This document shows positions 28,487 to 37,914 of a DNA stretch of 59,841 nt, piece by piece. How positions within the stretch are numbered: the stretch's first letter is position 1; each line of letters opens with the position of its first letter. A program made the translations under genes and the position numbers. The stretch covers positions 1-59,841 of the forward strand of contig NZ_POUB01000012.1 of the NCBI RefSeq assembly GCF_003236335.1, written 5' to 3'. Origin of the DNA: Micromonospora deserti. Lineage in GTDB: Bacteria; Actinomycetota; Actinomycetes; Mycobacteriales; Micromonosporaceae. Below the pieces are notes generated by a model. That model searched no databases, was not told the origin of the DNA, and saw only the letters and a program-made list of their open reading frames with translations.

Positions 28487-28900
28487 ACGTGTCGGCGCGG
28501 CCGGGCGGACGGAGAACTGCCAGCTCGGGGTGTTCCTGGCCTACGCCAACCCGGCGGGGCGCACCCTGATCGACCGGGAGTGGTATCTGCCTCGCGGGTG
28601 GTGCGACGAGCCCGCCCGCCGAGAGGAGGCCGGCATCGCGGCGAGCGTCGGGTTCGCCACGAAGCCCACGCTTGGTCTGCGGATGGTCGAACGCGCCATC
28701 ACTGCGGGTCTGCCGGCGAGGTGGGCCACCGCGGACGAGGCATACGGGCAGGACTCCAAGTTCCGCTGCGGCGACGGTGCCAAAGGGCCGTGACTCTACG
28801 ACTGGGCGATAGCCTCCCTGCCTGCTGCCATCGCCGGGCACAGCCACTGGCTGCTGATCCGCCTCGTAGTGGTGGACTGGGCTGGCGCGGTCATGCGCCG
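28487..28900 (+). pseudogene. Broken IS701-family transposase (central and C-terminal parts)
   Basis: From about 28490 the frame reads AGRTENCQLGVFLAYANPAG, RTLIDREWYLPRGW and RWATADEAYGQDSKFR, the catalytic core of an IS701 transposase. It meets TGA at 28791-28793, then continues in the same frame as LYDWAIASLPAAIAGHSHWL. About 40 residues are deleted at that junction and the C-terminus is replaced by unrelated sequence. The remaining stretch to 29091 has no gene. Confidence 0.7.
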
Positions 28901-29091
28901 GCGCCAGGGGTGGTGGGGGCGGGGGTGTTGAGCAGTTGCTGTCCTTCGGCGTCAACAGCGCGTCGAGTCCGGTCTTCTTGTGCTCATGGCGCTTTCCTTT
29001 CTTTCCCTGCCACCGCAAGCGAGGTGCCTCGACCGGGTGGTGCGGAGGTTGCCCGCGGTGATGGTTGGTGTGCGGGCTTGCGGGTGGCCGG

Positions 29092-30063
29092 CTATCCGGT
29101 GTGCGGCAGCCGGGTGGCGGGGATGACGCCGAGCCGGCCGGCCTGGTAGTCCTCGAAGGCTTGGATCAGTTCGTCGCGGGTGTTCATGACGAACGGACCG
29201 TAGTGGGCGACGGGTTCGCGGATCGGCTGCCCGCCCATGACGAACAGTTCCAGCTTCGGGGTACGCGGGTCCTGGCGCGGGTTGGCGGCCACGCGCAGCG
29301 CGTCGCCGTCACCGAACACGGCGAGTTGACCGAGCTGGATGGTCCTGGTTTCGGTGCCGACGGTGCCGGCGCCGGCCAGGGCGTAGACCAGCGCGTTGTA
29401 TCTAGGGTGCCAGGGCAGGTCGACCTGGGCGCCGGGCTCGACCGTGATATGTGCGAGGGTGATCGGCGTGTGCGTAACGCCTGGCCCGGCGTGCCCGGCG
29501 ACGTCGCCGGCGATGGCCCGGATCAGTGCGCCGCCGTCCGGGGTGGTCAGCAGCGTCGCCTGCGTGCCGCGGATGTCCTGATACCGGGGCGGGGTCAGCT
29601 TCTTTGCCCGGGGCAGGTTGACCCACAGTTGGGTGCCGTGGACCACGCCGCCGCTCATCACCAGGCTCTCCGGCGGCGTCTCGATGTGCAGGATCCCCGC
29701 GCCGGCGGTCATCCACTGGGTGTCGCCGTTGGTGATCCGCCCACCGCCGCCGTTGGAGTCCTGGTGGTCCACGATGCCGTCGATGACGTAGGTGACGGTC
29801 TCGAAGCCGCGGTGCGGATGCCACGGTGTGCCCTTCGGCTCACCCGGACCCAGGTCGACTTCACCGATGTGGTCGAAATGGACGAACGGGTCCAGTTCGG
29901 AGATTGGCACGCCGGCGAAGCCGCGGCGCACGGGGAATCCCTCGCCCTCGTGGCCGCGCGGTGCGGTGGTCAGCCGGTGCACCGCGCGGAACCGGGTCGC
30001 GGTCGGGTCGAGCGTGGGCAGGCGGGGCAGGACGAGGACGTCCTCCACGGTGATGGCGGGCAT
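29092..30063 (-). CDS. Pirin-family protein
   Basis: A 323-residue bicupin. The N-terminal cupin has the metal ligands in WHPHRGFETVTYVIDG and GILHIETPP, and VHGTQLWVNLPRAKKLTPPR is the pirin signature. The C-terminal cupin (PWHPRYNALVYALAGAG and FVMGGQPIREPVAHYGPFVM) is complete. Bacterial pirins can act as quercetin dioxygenases or as redox-linked regulators. ATG 30063 has AAGGAGG upstream. It is co-directional with DoxX and NmrA-like genes and divergent from a MarR regulator, a layout typical of stress-response modules. Confidence 0.9.
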   Translation of the reverse strand: MPAITVEDVLVLPRLPTLDPTATRFRAVHRLTTAPRGHEGEGFPVRRGFAGVPISELDPFVHFDHIGEVDLGPGEPKGTPWHPHRGFETVTYVIDGIVDHQDSNGGGGRITNGDTQWMTAGAGILHIETPPESLVMSGGVVHGTQLWVNLPRAKKLTPPRYQDIRGTQATLLTTPDGGALIRAIAGDVAGHAGPGVTHTPITLAHITVEPGAQVDLPWHPRYNALVYALAGAGTVGTETRTIQLGQLAVFGDGDALRVAANPRQDPRTPKLELFVMGGQPIREPVAHYGPFVMNTRDELIQAFEDYQAGRLGVIPATRLPHTG

Positions 30064-30095
30064 GGCGTTCCTCCTTGTCCGGGCGCTGCTGGTGA

Positions 30096-30476
30096 TTAGC
30101 TGAAGGGGTATGGGCCGAAGCGGCCCCAGGCCACCACGCCAGCTAGGATGATCAGCACGACGTTCGTCACGATCGCGCGGGACTCGTTGCGTTTGGCGTG
30201 GGTTGTCGCCGCACCGACCATCAGCAGCACTAGGCCCACGGCGGCCAGCGGCACGAGGATGGGGACGATGTCCAGGGCGGCGGGCAGGATCAACCCGACC
30301 GCGGCCAGCACCTCCAGGGCGCCGATCGTCTTGAGCATGCCCGGGGAGAAGTCCTCGGTCCACGCCATGTTCGGCGAAGCGGCGAGCTTCGCCTTCGGCT
30401 GGGCCAGCTTCGCGCCGCCAGCGGCCAGGAAGACCACGGCAAGCAGTGCAGCCACAGTCCATAGAGCGACGTTCAT
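30096..30476 (-). CDS. DoxX-family membrane protein
   Basis: A 126-residue four-helix membrane protein: ALWTVAALLAVVFLAAGGAK, EVLAAVGLILPAALDIVPIL, AAVGLVLLMVGAATTHAKRN and VLIILAGVVAWGRFGPYPFS. The family is linked to redox and thiol stress. The start is ATG 30476, with GGTGA upstream; GTG 30488 is four codons earlier. A gap of 32 bases separates it from the pirin gene. A truncated homologue lies at 7021-7296. Confidence 0.85.
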   Translation of the reverse strand: MNVALWTVAALLAVVFLAAGGAKLAQPKAKLAASPNMAWTEDFSPGMLKTIGALEVLAAVGLILPAALDIVPILVPLAAVGLVLLMVGAATTHAKRNESRAIVTNVVLIILAGVVAWGRFGPYPFS

Positions 30477-30527
30477 GAGTGTCACCAATCAGGGGTCAGG
30501 TACGTGGAATAAGGCGCTGGGCCACGG

Positions 30528-31472
30528 TCAGGCGTTGGCGAACGCGTCCTGGTGCGCGGCCAGCCACTGCGCGAACGTCTGCAGTTCCGCGTTCAGGTCG
30601 CGGACGACGTTGAGGTCACGAACCGCGGTGAACCGCGGCACCTGTGCGTAGAACTGGAACATGTTGCCCGTTTCCACCGCGCCGGGGAACGGTTGCGCCC
30701 GTACCGCGTCGAAGGGCACCGGCACGTAGCTCACCTCTTCGCCCAGGGCCGCGCCAAGCTGCTCGGCCATCTGCGTGCCGGTTAGGTGCTCACCGGCGAT
30801 GGGCACGGTCCGGCCGACGAGGTCACGGCCGCGTCGGAAGATGCCGTAGGCGGTCTTGCCGATGTCTTCGGCCGCGATGCCGGCGAGCCGGCTGTCGGCC
30901 ATCGGCAGGGCCAGCACGAGCCGGCCGTCTTCGGCCCGTTTCGGCGCCATCGGGCCGAGGAGGTTCTCCCAGTAGAACGTGGTTTGCAGGAAGGTGGTCG
31001 GCACCCCGGCATCCGTGAAGTACTGGTTGGCCTCGGCCTTGGCGTCGAAGTGCGGCACCTTGTAGCGCCCCTCCAGCGTCGGCATGCGCTCGTCGTCGAG
31101 CGGGATGTGCTCACGGGTGTCATCCAGCGTCGACCAAATCACATGGCTCAAGCCGGCTGTCCTGGCCGCCCGCGCCATCGTCGCCGCATCCCGCTTCTCC
31201 TGCTCCGGTGACATGTGCTTCCAGAAGTTGGTCACCAGGAACGCCCCGTACGCCCCGTCAAACGCCTTCGTCATGCTCCACTGGTCTGTCATGTCGGCCT
31301 CGATCACCTCGGCGCCGAGGGCGGCGAGCTGGCGTGCGGCGTCCGAGTCGGGATGACGGGTCAGCGCACGGACCGCGAACCCGCCACCGGCATCCGCCAG
31401 GATGGCCCTCGCCAGCCCGCCGCCTTGGGCACCCGTGGCGCCGACCACCGCGATCACTTTCTTCTCGGCCAC
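30528..31472 (-). CDS. NmrA-family NAD(P)-binding protein
   Basis: A 314-residue Rossmann protein: VIAVVGATGAQGGGLARAIL (GATGAQG motif), then FLVTNFWKHMSPEQEKRDA, HVIWSTLDDTRE and FYWENLLGPMAPKR, all typical of NmrA-like proteins that sense the NADP/NADPH ratio or reduce electrophiles. The GTG at 31472 is chosen because GAAGGAG stands upstream; an ATG at 31550 would run through the MarR operators. First gene of the three-gene NmrA-DoxX-pirin set. Confidence 0.87.
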   Translation of the reverse strand: MAEKKVIAVVGATGAQGGGLARAILADAGGGFAVRALTRHPDSDAARQLAALGAEVIEADMTDQWSMTKAFDGAYGAFLVTNFWKHMSPEQEKRDAATMARAARTAGLSHVIWSTLDDTREHIPLDDERMPTLEGRYKVPHFDAKAEANQYFTDAGVPTTFLQTTFYWENLLGPMAPKRAEDGRLVLALPMADSRLAGIAAEDIGKTAYGIFRRGRDLVGRTVPIAGEHLTGTQMAEQLGAALGEEVSYVPVPFDAVRAQPFPGAVETGNMFQFYAQVPRFTAVRDLNVVRDLNAELQTFAQWLAAHQDAFANA

Positions 31473-31523
31473 GGCCTTCTCCTTCTCGTTGATCCGGGCG
31501 ACCAAACACCAGATAGATGGCGT

Positions 31524-31553
31524 GTCATGCACCTTGCCCGGAGGATGCATGAC
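31524..31553. promoter_or_regulatory. Inverted repeat GTCATGCA / TGCATGAC, candidate MarR operator
   Basis: GTCATGCA (31524-31531) and TGCATGAC (31546-31553) are perfect 8-bp arms around a 14-bp spacer, 50 to 80 bases upstream of the NmrA-like start. The ATGAC-type half site recurs in the neighbouring repeat, which supports one regulator for both. Confidence 0.55.
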
Positions 31554-31566
31554 GTGTCAGTTGATG

Positions 31567-31601
31567 TGTCATGTACTCTAACCGAAGTACATGACATGTC
31601 A
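31567..31601. promoter_or_regulatory. Inverted repeat TGTCATGTACT / AGTACATGACA, candidate MarR operator
   Basis: A perfect 11-bp inverted repeat (31567-31577 and 31586-31596) with an 8-bp centre. The right arm also overlaps the 10-bp palindrome TGACATGTCA (31592-31601). It ends 25 bases before the MarR start and is the strongest operator-like site in the window. Confidence 0.65.
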
Positions 31602-31625
31602 AGAGACTTGATAGACTCGTCGCAT

Positions 31626-32093
31626 ATGAACGAGACACCTCAGTGGCTGAGCCCGGCGGAGCAGCACGCCTGGCGCAACTTCGTCCGCCTGCACCAGAAG
31701 CTCCGGGCCAGGATGGAGCGTGACCTACAGGCGCACGCCAAGCTGTCCGGCGCCGACTTCGAGATCCTCGTCGCGCTCACCGACGTCCCAGCCGGGCGGC
31801 TGCGCTTCCAGGACCTCGGCAGGGCGGTGGACTGGGAGCAAAGCCGCCTGTCTCACCAGATCGCCAGGATGATCAAACGCGGCCTGGTAGTCCGGGAAGA
31901 GTGCGCCGAGGACGCCCGCCGGGCCTTCGTCGTCATCACCCCCGCCGGCCGCAAGACCATCGAAGCCGCCGCACCCCACCATGTGGCCACGGTCCGGCGC
32001 CTGGTCATCGACGCCCTCAGCCCAGACGAACTCGCCACCCTCGCACGGATCTCCAACCGCATCCTCGAACAACTGGACGAGGCGCCACCATGA
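31626..32093 (+). CDS. MarR-family transcriptional regulator
   Basis: A 155-residue winged-helix protein: LHQKLRARMERDLQAHAKLS, FEILVALTDVP, LRFQDLGRAVDWEQSRLSHQ (recognition helix) and MIKRGLVVREECAEDARRAF (wing), then a C-terminal dimerisation helix. Start ATG 31626 has no ribosome-binding site and may be near the transcript start. It probably represses itself and the divergent NmrA-DoxX-pirin genes through the two inverted repeats. No cysteine-based redox switch is visible beyond a single Cys in the wing. Confidence 0.88.
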   Translation: MNETPQWLSPAEQHAWRNFVRLHQKLRARMERDLQAHAKLSGADFEILVALTDVPAGRLRFQDLGRAVDWEQSRLSHQIARMIKRGLVVREECAEDARRAFVVITPAGRKTIEAAAPHHVATVRRLVIDALSPDELATLARISNRILEQLDEAPP

Positions 32094-32160
32094 CGTTCAG
32101 GCGCGGGTCCCAAGCTCCCGGCGATTGGCGGGACGCAGCGGGGTAAGCCGCGCGCAAACG

Positions 32161-32214
32161 GCCGGTCGCTGCCGCCGCACGCGTGTTGATCGGCTTGCAG
32201 CGGCAGCGACCGGC
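32161..32214 (+). terminator. 15-bp inverted repeat downstream of marR
   Basis: GCCGGTCGCTGCCGC (32161-32175) and GCGGCAGCGACCGGC (32200-32214) are perfect inverted arms with 24 bases between, 68 bases after the MarR stop. It may be a terminator; it also marks the left edge of the run of gene fragments that follows. Confidence 0.5.
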
Positions 32215-32575
32215 GTTGGTGCCGTGGTCCTGCGCATCGACGACCCCGTCACCGCGAGCCTCAACTTCACCGCCCTGGTCAACTCCCTGAATGGGCCGCG
32301 GGTCGACGCCTGGTCGCCGGCCACCACCCCACCACCCGCGACCCGGTTCGACTCGCTGCACCTGTGGCTGGCCAGCCAACCCCACCCCGACGCCCTGCTC
32401 GCCGCCGACCGCGACCGTGTACCGCACCTGGATTCGCAGAACTGGGTCGGCTGCCCCGCACTGCTAGACGAGGGCAGCATCGCGCATCTCGCCATCCACA
32501 AGCTCGACGAGGCGACCTGGCAGTTCGGGTGGATCTGGAAGACCTTGCCGCGTAGGGCCCGCTGGGCCGGGATCC
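32215..32575 (+). pseudogene. Remnant of an FxLD-type peptide O-methyltransferase, C-terminal part
   Basis: The plus frame reads VVLRIDDPVTASLNFTALVN, GPRVDAWSPATTPP, RFDSLHLWLASQPHPDALLA and GSIAHLAIHKLDEATWQFG. This matches, as I recall, the C-terminal half of the isoaspartate-methyltransferase-like proteins of lanthipeptide-type FxLD systems. The methyltransferase domain with its SAM motif is absent and the frame runs into antisense of another fragment. No precursor or cyclase gene is nearby. Confidence 0.4.
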
Positions 32576-32742
32576 GGGGAGCGTTCGGTGAGCGCGTACC
32601 GGCGGAAGGCCGGGTCGGCGAAGCAGGCGCGGGCGATCCGCGTCAGGTCGTACGCGCTGTTGAACTGGCGCGGATCGGCCAGCCCGGACGGGGTCACCGC
32701 GCGCGTCTGGAGGGCGCCGAGGTGGCGGGCGTGCTCGTTCAT
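32545..32742 (-). pseudogene. Remnant of a D-alanyl-D-alanine carboxypeptidase (S11)
   Basis: The minus frame beginning MNEHARHLGALQTRAVTPSG, then LADPRQFNSAYDLTRIARAC and FADPAFRRYALTE, matches the segment after the SGN motif of serine D-Ala-D-Ala carboxypeptidases. Both the SxxK and the KTG parts are missing. It abuts the methyltransferase remnant. Confidence 0.55.
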
Positions 32743-32756
32743 CGCCCGCGCCCCGC

Positions 32757-33275
32757 GTGGGCAACATCGAGCTGCGGCAGGGTCACTACGCGCCAGCCGC
32801 CGACCACCTGCGGCATTCTCTGACCATCCTCCAACGACTGGGCAGTCCCATCACTGAAGCCCACGCCCTGGACACACTTGGCATCCTCCACCTCCACCTC
32901 GGCGAGCCGGAACAGGCCCCCACCTACTTCCGGGAAGCGCTCACCCGCTTCATCAGGACCAGCGAGCGAACCGGCCAGGCATTGTCGATCAACGGCCTCG
33001 GCGAAGCTGCCCGGGCCATCGGCCGCCCCGCCGAGGCCCTCGCCCACCACACCGACGCACTCGCCATCGCCGCCGCGTCCGACGCCCGGCACCAGCAAGC
33101 CCGTGCACATGCCGGCCTCGGTCACACCTACCGGGCCCTGGACGACCCCGATCTGGCCCGGATCCACTACGAACAGGCCCACGCCACCTACACCGAACTC
33201 GGCATGCCCGAGGCCGAGGATGTCCGAGCATATCTCGCCGCACTCAGAGGGCATTTGAGAAGGGACAGGCCTTGA
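32757..33275 (+). pseudogene. TPR fragment, C-terminal end of an AfsR/SARP-like regulator
   Basis: About 172 residues of tetratricopeptide repeats (NIELRQGHYAPAADHLRHSL, LGILHLHLGEPEQAPTYFRE, ALSINGLGEAARAIGRPAEA, AHAGLGHTYRALDDPDLARI) ending at TGA 33273-33275. Such repeats form the C-terminus of large ATPase regulators such as the one at 34908. There is no DNA-binding or ATPase domain and the left edge abuts a peptidase remnant, so this is the 3' end of a deleted gene rather than a small TPR protein, although the GTG at 32757 keeps it open. Confidence 0.55.
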
Positions 33276-33450
33276 GGTCGTCGAGGGTCCAGGCTTGTTG
33301 ACGGCGTGCGGGTCCACCACGGGTGAGGCGGCGGACCATGCCGTTGATCGCGATCCAGCGGATCATTGCTTCGGAGGTGGCGGGGGTGGCGTTCGTAGTC
33401 GCGGGCCAGCCGGCGGTGCGCGGTCAGCCAGGCCAGGCTGTTGGCTCGGG
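33244..33450 (-). pseudogene. IS5-family transposase, C-terminal fragment
   Basis: The minus strand reads [19 protein letters not shown], then after one frame change SEAMIRWIAINGMVRRLTRG and TLDDLKACPFSNAL to TGA at 33244-33246. It matches the end of the broken transposase at 21866-22391. From 33451 to about 33740 no gene is supportable; a short frame ends in YAYDSLIKQKDAMYLPEPST but is not recognised. Confidence 0.65.
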
Positions 33451-33839
33451 TCCGGGCGCGGTGCCTGGATTGCTCCAGGTCCGTTTCCCGGACCCGCCGC
33501 CGAACCCGGCGGCGACTCTCACCGCACACCTGTCGGCAGGCAAGGTGCGGACCTTCCGCGGTACCCGGCTGGGGGGCTACGCCTACGACTCCCTCATCAA
33601 GCAGAAGGACGCGATGTACCTGCCGGAGCCTTCAACCGCGCTGAACTGAACGCTGCCCGGTTGGATCGGCGTCCGGCCGATAGGGGTCACTTCACCCGCC
33701 CGAGCTAACGTCTGATCGACCGTACCTGCGGCGGACTGTGTGGTACGCGGGGCGAGGGCACGAGTCCCCGCTGTTCGAGCTTGTTCGAGAACGTTCGAGA
33801 CAATGGATCATCCGGGTCCGGCACGCCGACAATCTCCAC

Positions 33840-34751
33840 GTGGAGCAGTTGGCGGTGAACTTGCTGGGCCCGATGGAAGTGCGGCAGCTGGGACGTATGG
33901 TGCCCATTCCCACTGGGAAGGTGCGCACCCTGCTGGCTATGCTGCTGCTCGAACAAGATCGCACCCTACGGCGGGCGACGGTCTATTCCGAACTGTGGGG
34001 TGACGCCGCTCCGGCCTCGGCCGCCGCGAACCTCCGCAACTATCTGTCTGAGTTGCGGGTGTGGGCGATGGAGCTGGGCGCTCATCTCGTCCAGGGCCAC
34101 GATGGTTGGTCGCTGGCCATTGGCGGCAGCCTCGACGCCCTTCAGTTTCAGACCGCAATCGACGAGGGCCGTCGGGCGCGGGGCCGTGGTGACCGGGCCA
34201 CGGCGATCAAATGCCTGGCGAGCGCCGTTGCCCTGTACCGCGATTCGCCGATGCTCGACGTGCCGCAGGGTCCGCTCCTGTACGGATACGCACAGGTTTT
34301 GCTGGTCCGGTGGCAGTCCGCTGTGGAGGAGTGCGCCGAACTGCTGATCGAGGCCGGCGAGCCGGATCGCGCCTGCCTGCTGCTGTATTCCTTCCTCGGC
34401 CGCCAGCCGTACCGCGAGCGTGCCTGGGGCCTCCTCATGGTGGCGTGCAGCAGCAGCGGTGACGTCGCGGCCGCCATCGACGCGTACCAGCGCGCCTGTG
34501 GGTACCTGGCCGGCGATCTCAACGTGCGGCCCAGCCCGCTACTGATGTCGCTGTACGAGGCCATCCTGCGCGGGGATCCGCAGGTCCGGCTCGGATGCGG
34601 CCCAAAACCGCGCAGCCATTTCGGCCCATTCCTGGACACTGGATCGCGTACGCCAGGAGATGCGCAAAGGATGGGGCTTTGTCACACAAGGAGCCGCTTC
34701 CACCTGATCGTGCTGGTCGGGATGGGCGCAGGGAGACCGACAGCGCGGTGA
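33840..34751 (+). CDS. SARP-family transcriptional regulator
   Basis: A regulator of about 303 residues of the kind that activates antibiotic clusters. The N-terminal OmpR-like winged helix is VNLLGPMEVRQLGRMVPIPT, KVRTLLAMLLLEQDRTL and LWGDAAPASAAANLRNYLSE. The bacterial transcriptional activation domain follows (FQTAIDEGRRARGRGDRATA, ERAWGLLMVACSSSGDVAAA, YLAGDLNVRPSPLL). The frame is open from 33738; I place the start at GTG 33840 because it begins the domain as in other SARPs, but there is no clear ribosome-binding site. A 50-residue unstructured tail follows. The next gene also encodes a regulator of this superfamily. Confidence 0.78.
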   Translation: MEQLAVNLLGPMEVRQLGRMVPIPTGKVRTLLAMLLLEQDRTLRRATVYSELWGDAAPASAAANLRNYLSELRVWAMELGAHLVQGHDGWSLAIGGSLDALQFQTAIDEGRRARGRGDRATAIKCLASAVALYRDSPMLDVPQGPLLYGYAQVLLVRWQSAVEECAELLIEAGEPDRACLLLYSFLGRQPYRERAWGLLMVACSSSGDVAAAIDAYQRACGYLAGDLNVRPSPLLMSLYEAILRGDPQVRLGCGPKPRSHFGPFLDTGSRTPGDAQRMGLCHTRSRFHLIVLVGMGAGRPTAR

Positions 34752-34894
34752 GGTGAGGCTGCGGAGCGGGTGAGACCGTTGGCGGCGGGCCAGACGATGG
34801 CGAGCGGATAGGGCCGAGTCAAGCCTGATACGAGGCGGCCCGCAGGTTGCCTTCGCCCGCACACTCGGGCAGGAATTCGGCGTACCCGCGTTGC

Positions 34895-34908
34895 TAGGAT
34901 TCTCTACG
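34895..34908 (+). promoter_or_regulatory. -10 element for leaderless start of the NB-ARC regulator
   Basis: TAGGAT at 34895-34900 fits the actinobacterial -10 pattern TANNNT and ends seven bases before GTG 34908, so transcription would start at or next to the start codon. No -35 match is seen. The rest of 34752-34894 shows no gene. Confidence 0.45.
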
Positions 34909-37519
34909 TGACGAATCCGCCACGCCCGAGAGCGACGCGGAACGCGGTGGAGTTCGTCGCTCAACTGCGTGCCGTGAAATCCTTGTCCGGCCTGTCGTAC
35001 CGGGCCTTGGAACGACGGGCCCGGAAGGCCGGCGATCAGCTGCCGGCGAGCACCGTCGCGAGTGCGCTCAATCGGGCCTCGCTGCCGTCCGAGGAGGTCG
35101 TGGCCGCCCTGGTCCGGGCATGCGGTGGTGACCCGGTGGCGGTAGGGGAATGGGTGGAGGCACGCCGTGCGCTGGCATCGCTCGACCACCTCGCCTCGCT
35201 CGCGGGCCTGTTCGAGCAGGCTCCGGATGCGGCCATCGGACCGGACATCGAGCCACCGGCCGGGTCTACAGTGGCGGGCCTTCCGGCTGGCGGCGAGCAT
35301 CCGGCCGGGCCGCGCGGACGGCAGGTCCCACCGCGTCTGCTGCCACCGGACCAGCCTCTGTTCGTGGGCCGGGATGCCGAAGTGGCCGAGGCCCGCCGGC
35401 TGCTCGACGGCGATTCCGCCGGGCCGGTGGCGTTGCTGATCAGCGGCCCGGCGGGGGTCGGCAAGACGGCCCTGGCGGTCCATGTCGGGCACCGGCTCGC
35501 CGCCCGGTTCCCGGACGGCCAGCTCTACGTCGACCTCCAGGGCTTCGGCGACGAGCCCGCCGAGCCCGGCTCGGTCCTGGGCGCGTTCCTGCGCGCGCTC
35601 GGCGTACGCGGCGGCGCGGTGCCCCCCGATCTGACTAGCCGGATCTACCTCTACCGCTCCCTGCTGGCACAGCGGGCGGTGCTCATCATCCTGGACAACG
35701 CCGCGACAACGCGCCAGGTCAGCGACCTGCTGCCCAGCGGCGGACGGTGCGCCGCGATCGTCACCAGCCGGACCACCTTGGCGGACCTGGGCGCTCGTCG
35801 TCTGCCCCTGGGCATCCTGGACACCGCCGCGGGATTGGCGCTGCTCTGCGAGATGCTGGGCTGGGACCGCACCGCCGCCGAGTCCGACGCCGCCCGGTTC
35901 ATCGTGGCTGCCTGCGGTGGGCTTCCTCTCGCTGTGTGGGTGGCCGGCGCCCGACTCGCCGCGCGACCACACTGGCCGTTGGCCAAGGTCGCCCGGGCGC
36001 TCGCCGACGAGCAGCGCAAGCTGGACGAACTGGTGGTGGGCGACGTCGCCGTACGGGCCAGCCTCGAACTGACCTACCGGGCCTTGACCCCGACTGCTCA
36101 GCAGGCCCTGCGGATGCTCAGCCTGTTGCCCGGACCGGACTTCGCCGCGTGGGCGCTGGCCGCCCTGCTGGACGTCAGCCTGTCCGACGCGGAAGTGGTC
36201 ATCGACGACCTGGTCGAGGTGCACCTGGTGGAGATCGGGCCGGTCGACGCCACCGGATTCCGCTACCGGCTGCACGACCTGGTGCGGCTGCTCGGCCGGG
36301 AACGAGCCGCACGGGAACTCTCGCCGCCGACCAGGGCGGTTGCGGACGGCCGGGTGCTCGGCGCGAGCCTGCACCTCACCGGCCTTGCCGCGGACCTCCT
36401 CAGCGCCGACTTCCAGGGCATCCTGCACACGGAACTGGTGTCCTGGCGGCTCCCGCCGCCGGACACCGACCAGCTCGTCGCCGACCCGGTGGCCTGGTTC
36501 GGCGCCGAGCGTCAGTTCCTCATCGCCCTCGTCGAGCAGGCGCTGGCGGACGGCGAGGTCGCATCCGCCGCCGGGCTGGCCACCGCGCTGACGACGTTCT
36601 TCCAGGTCGGCAGCCACTTCGACGACTGGGAGCGGCTCCAGAGCCGGGCGCTCAAGGTCGCGCTGCACACCGGCGACCACCCCAGCGCCGCCAAGCTGCA
36701 CCGCTGCCTCGGTGAACTCACCACCATCCTGGACCGTTACCCGGAGGCGATCCATCACTTCGAGCAGGCCCTACAGCTCGCCAACAATCGGGATCCGGCC
36801 TACCGGGCCAGCGCCACGGCCGGGTTGGCGTACGTGCATCGGCTGCTCGGCCAGTACAGCACGGCGGTGCGGCACTTCACGCAGGCCGCCGACCTGGCCC
36901 GAGCCGCCGGGAACATCAACTGCCTCGTCTACGCCACCAACGGCATCGGGGTCATCGACCTAGAGCAGGGGCGGGTGGAGGCCGCCAGGAAACGGTTCGA
37001 GGAGTGTCTCCAGATGAGCCGAGCCGCCGGCTACCGACCCGGTGGGGCCCAGGCGTTGCGCTGCCTGGGACAGACCCACCGGGCCCGCGGCGCCTACGCG
37101 GCCGCCGCCGACTGCTTCCGGCAGGCCGCTGCGATCAGCGAAGACCTCGGCGACCGGCTGACCGCCACACACGCCAACTGCTGGCTCGGCGACGCTCTGG
37201 TGCGCCAGGGCATGCACGGCGAGGGGCGCCGGTTGCTGGCCCGGAGCCTGTGGACCTACCGCGAGTTCGGCAACGTCTGGGGGAAGCGGCCACCCTGTAC
37301 GCGCTCGCGGAGGCCCAGCTCATGGCCGGCCGACCGATGCTGGCCCGCCGCCGCGCTGAATCCGCCGTCAGCCTGTGGCGGCAGGTCGGCTCCCGGACCT
37401 GGCTGGCTACCGGTCTCGACACCCTGGCCGAAGCACATCGGTTAGCGGGCGACCGCACCGCCGCGGCCCGGGCTCGGGACGAGGCCGCCGCCACGCGAGC
37501 GATCCGCGACAGCGGATAG
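34908..37519 (+). CDS. XRE/NB-ARC/TPR regulator (AfsR-like) with one frameshift near its 3' end
   Basis: A large STAND-type ATPase regulator. Residues 10-75 form a helix-turn-helix (EFVAQLRAVKSLSGLSYRAL), 150-460 an NB-ARC ATPase with Walker A SGPAGVGKTA (179-188), AVLIILDNAATTRQV (Walker B) and CGGLPLAVWVAG (GLPL motif), and the rest TPR repeats (CLGELTTILDRYPEAIHHFE and others). In the first frame the repeats break at FGNVWG and run to a stop at 37443-37445 in proline-rich nonsense. Repeats resume in the +1 frame as EAATLYALAEAQLMAGRPML to TGA 37517-37519. One missing G in the run 37279-37283 would restore a 870-residue protein. The GTG 34908 start appears leaderless. Confidence 0.8.
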
Positions 37520-37683
37520 AAGTGCGCCCGCAAGAGCTCCGCGGCGTGGCGATGACGAGTGCCGCTTGGGGGATTGAGAAGTCCTCACCCAGTAGCGCCT
37601 GCTGAGTGGCCTCGCTGAAAGGATGGTTCGTGGGATTATGTCCGTTGTGGGGTTGGCCAGAGGCTAGAGGTCCAACTCGCGAG

Positions 37684-37914
37684 CTACGTGGGGCCGGCGG
37701 TGATAGCGGCGATGGGTTTGCCGCGGTCGACGTGTTGGTGGTCGGACAGTAGGCCAGCGACGGCGCGGATGGTGGTGTCGAGGCTGTCGCGGTGGCCGAG
37801 GTGGCGGGTCAAATGCGCCAGTTCTTCAGGTTGTGTCGCCGAGGACCAGGGCCTTGATCGCGTTGGTGCGCGACCTTCCGGACACGAACCCTTGTCGTCC
37901 GGCGCGTCTGGCAC
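37684..37914 (-). pseudogene. Probable transposase remnant
   Basis: Minus-strand frames give SGRSRTNAIKALVLGD and, in a second frame, PEELAHLTRHLGHRDSLDTT then VAGLLSDHQHV. The RTNAIKALVLG segment resembles the linker helix of IS110-type transposases. No start, no catalytic residues and at least one frameshift. The surrounding 37520-38129 holds no intact gene. Confidence 0.3.

Noticed and set aside
32757..33275. Calling the TPR frame an intact small TPR protein
   Set aside because: It starts abruptly at a junction with a peptidase remnant and has no ribosome-binding site; a truncated regulator tail is simpler.
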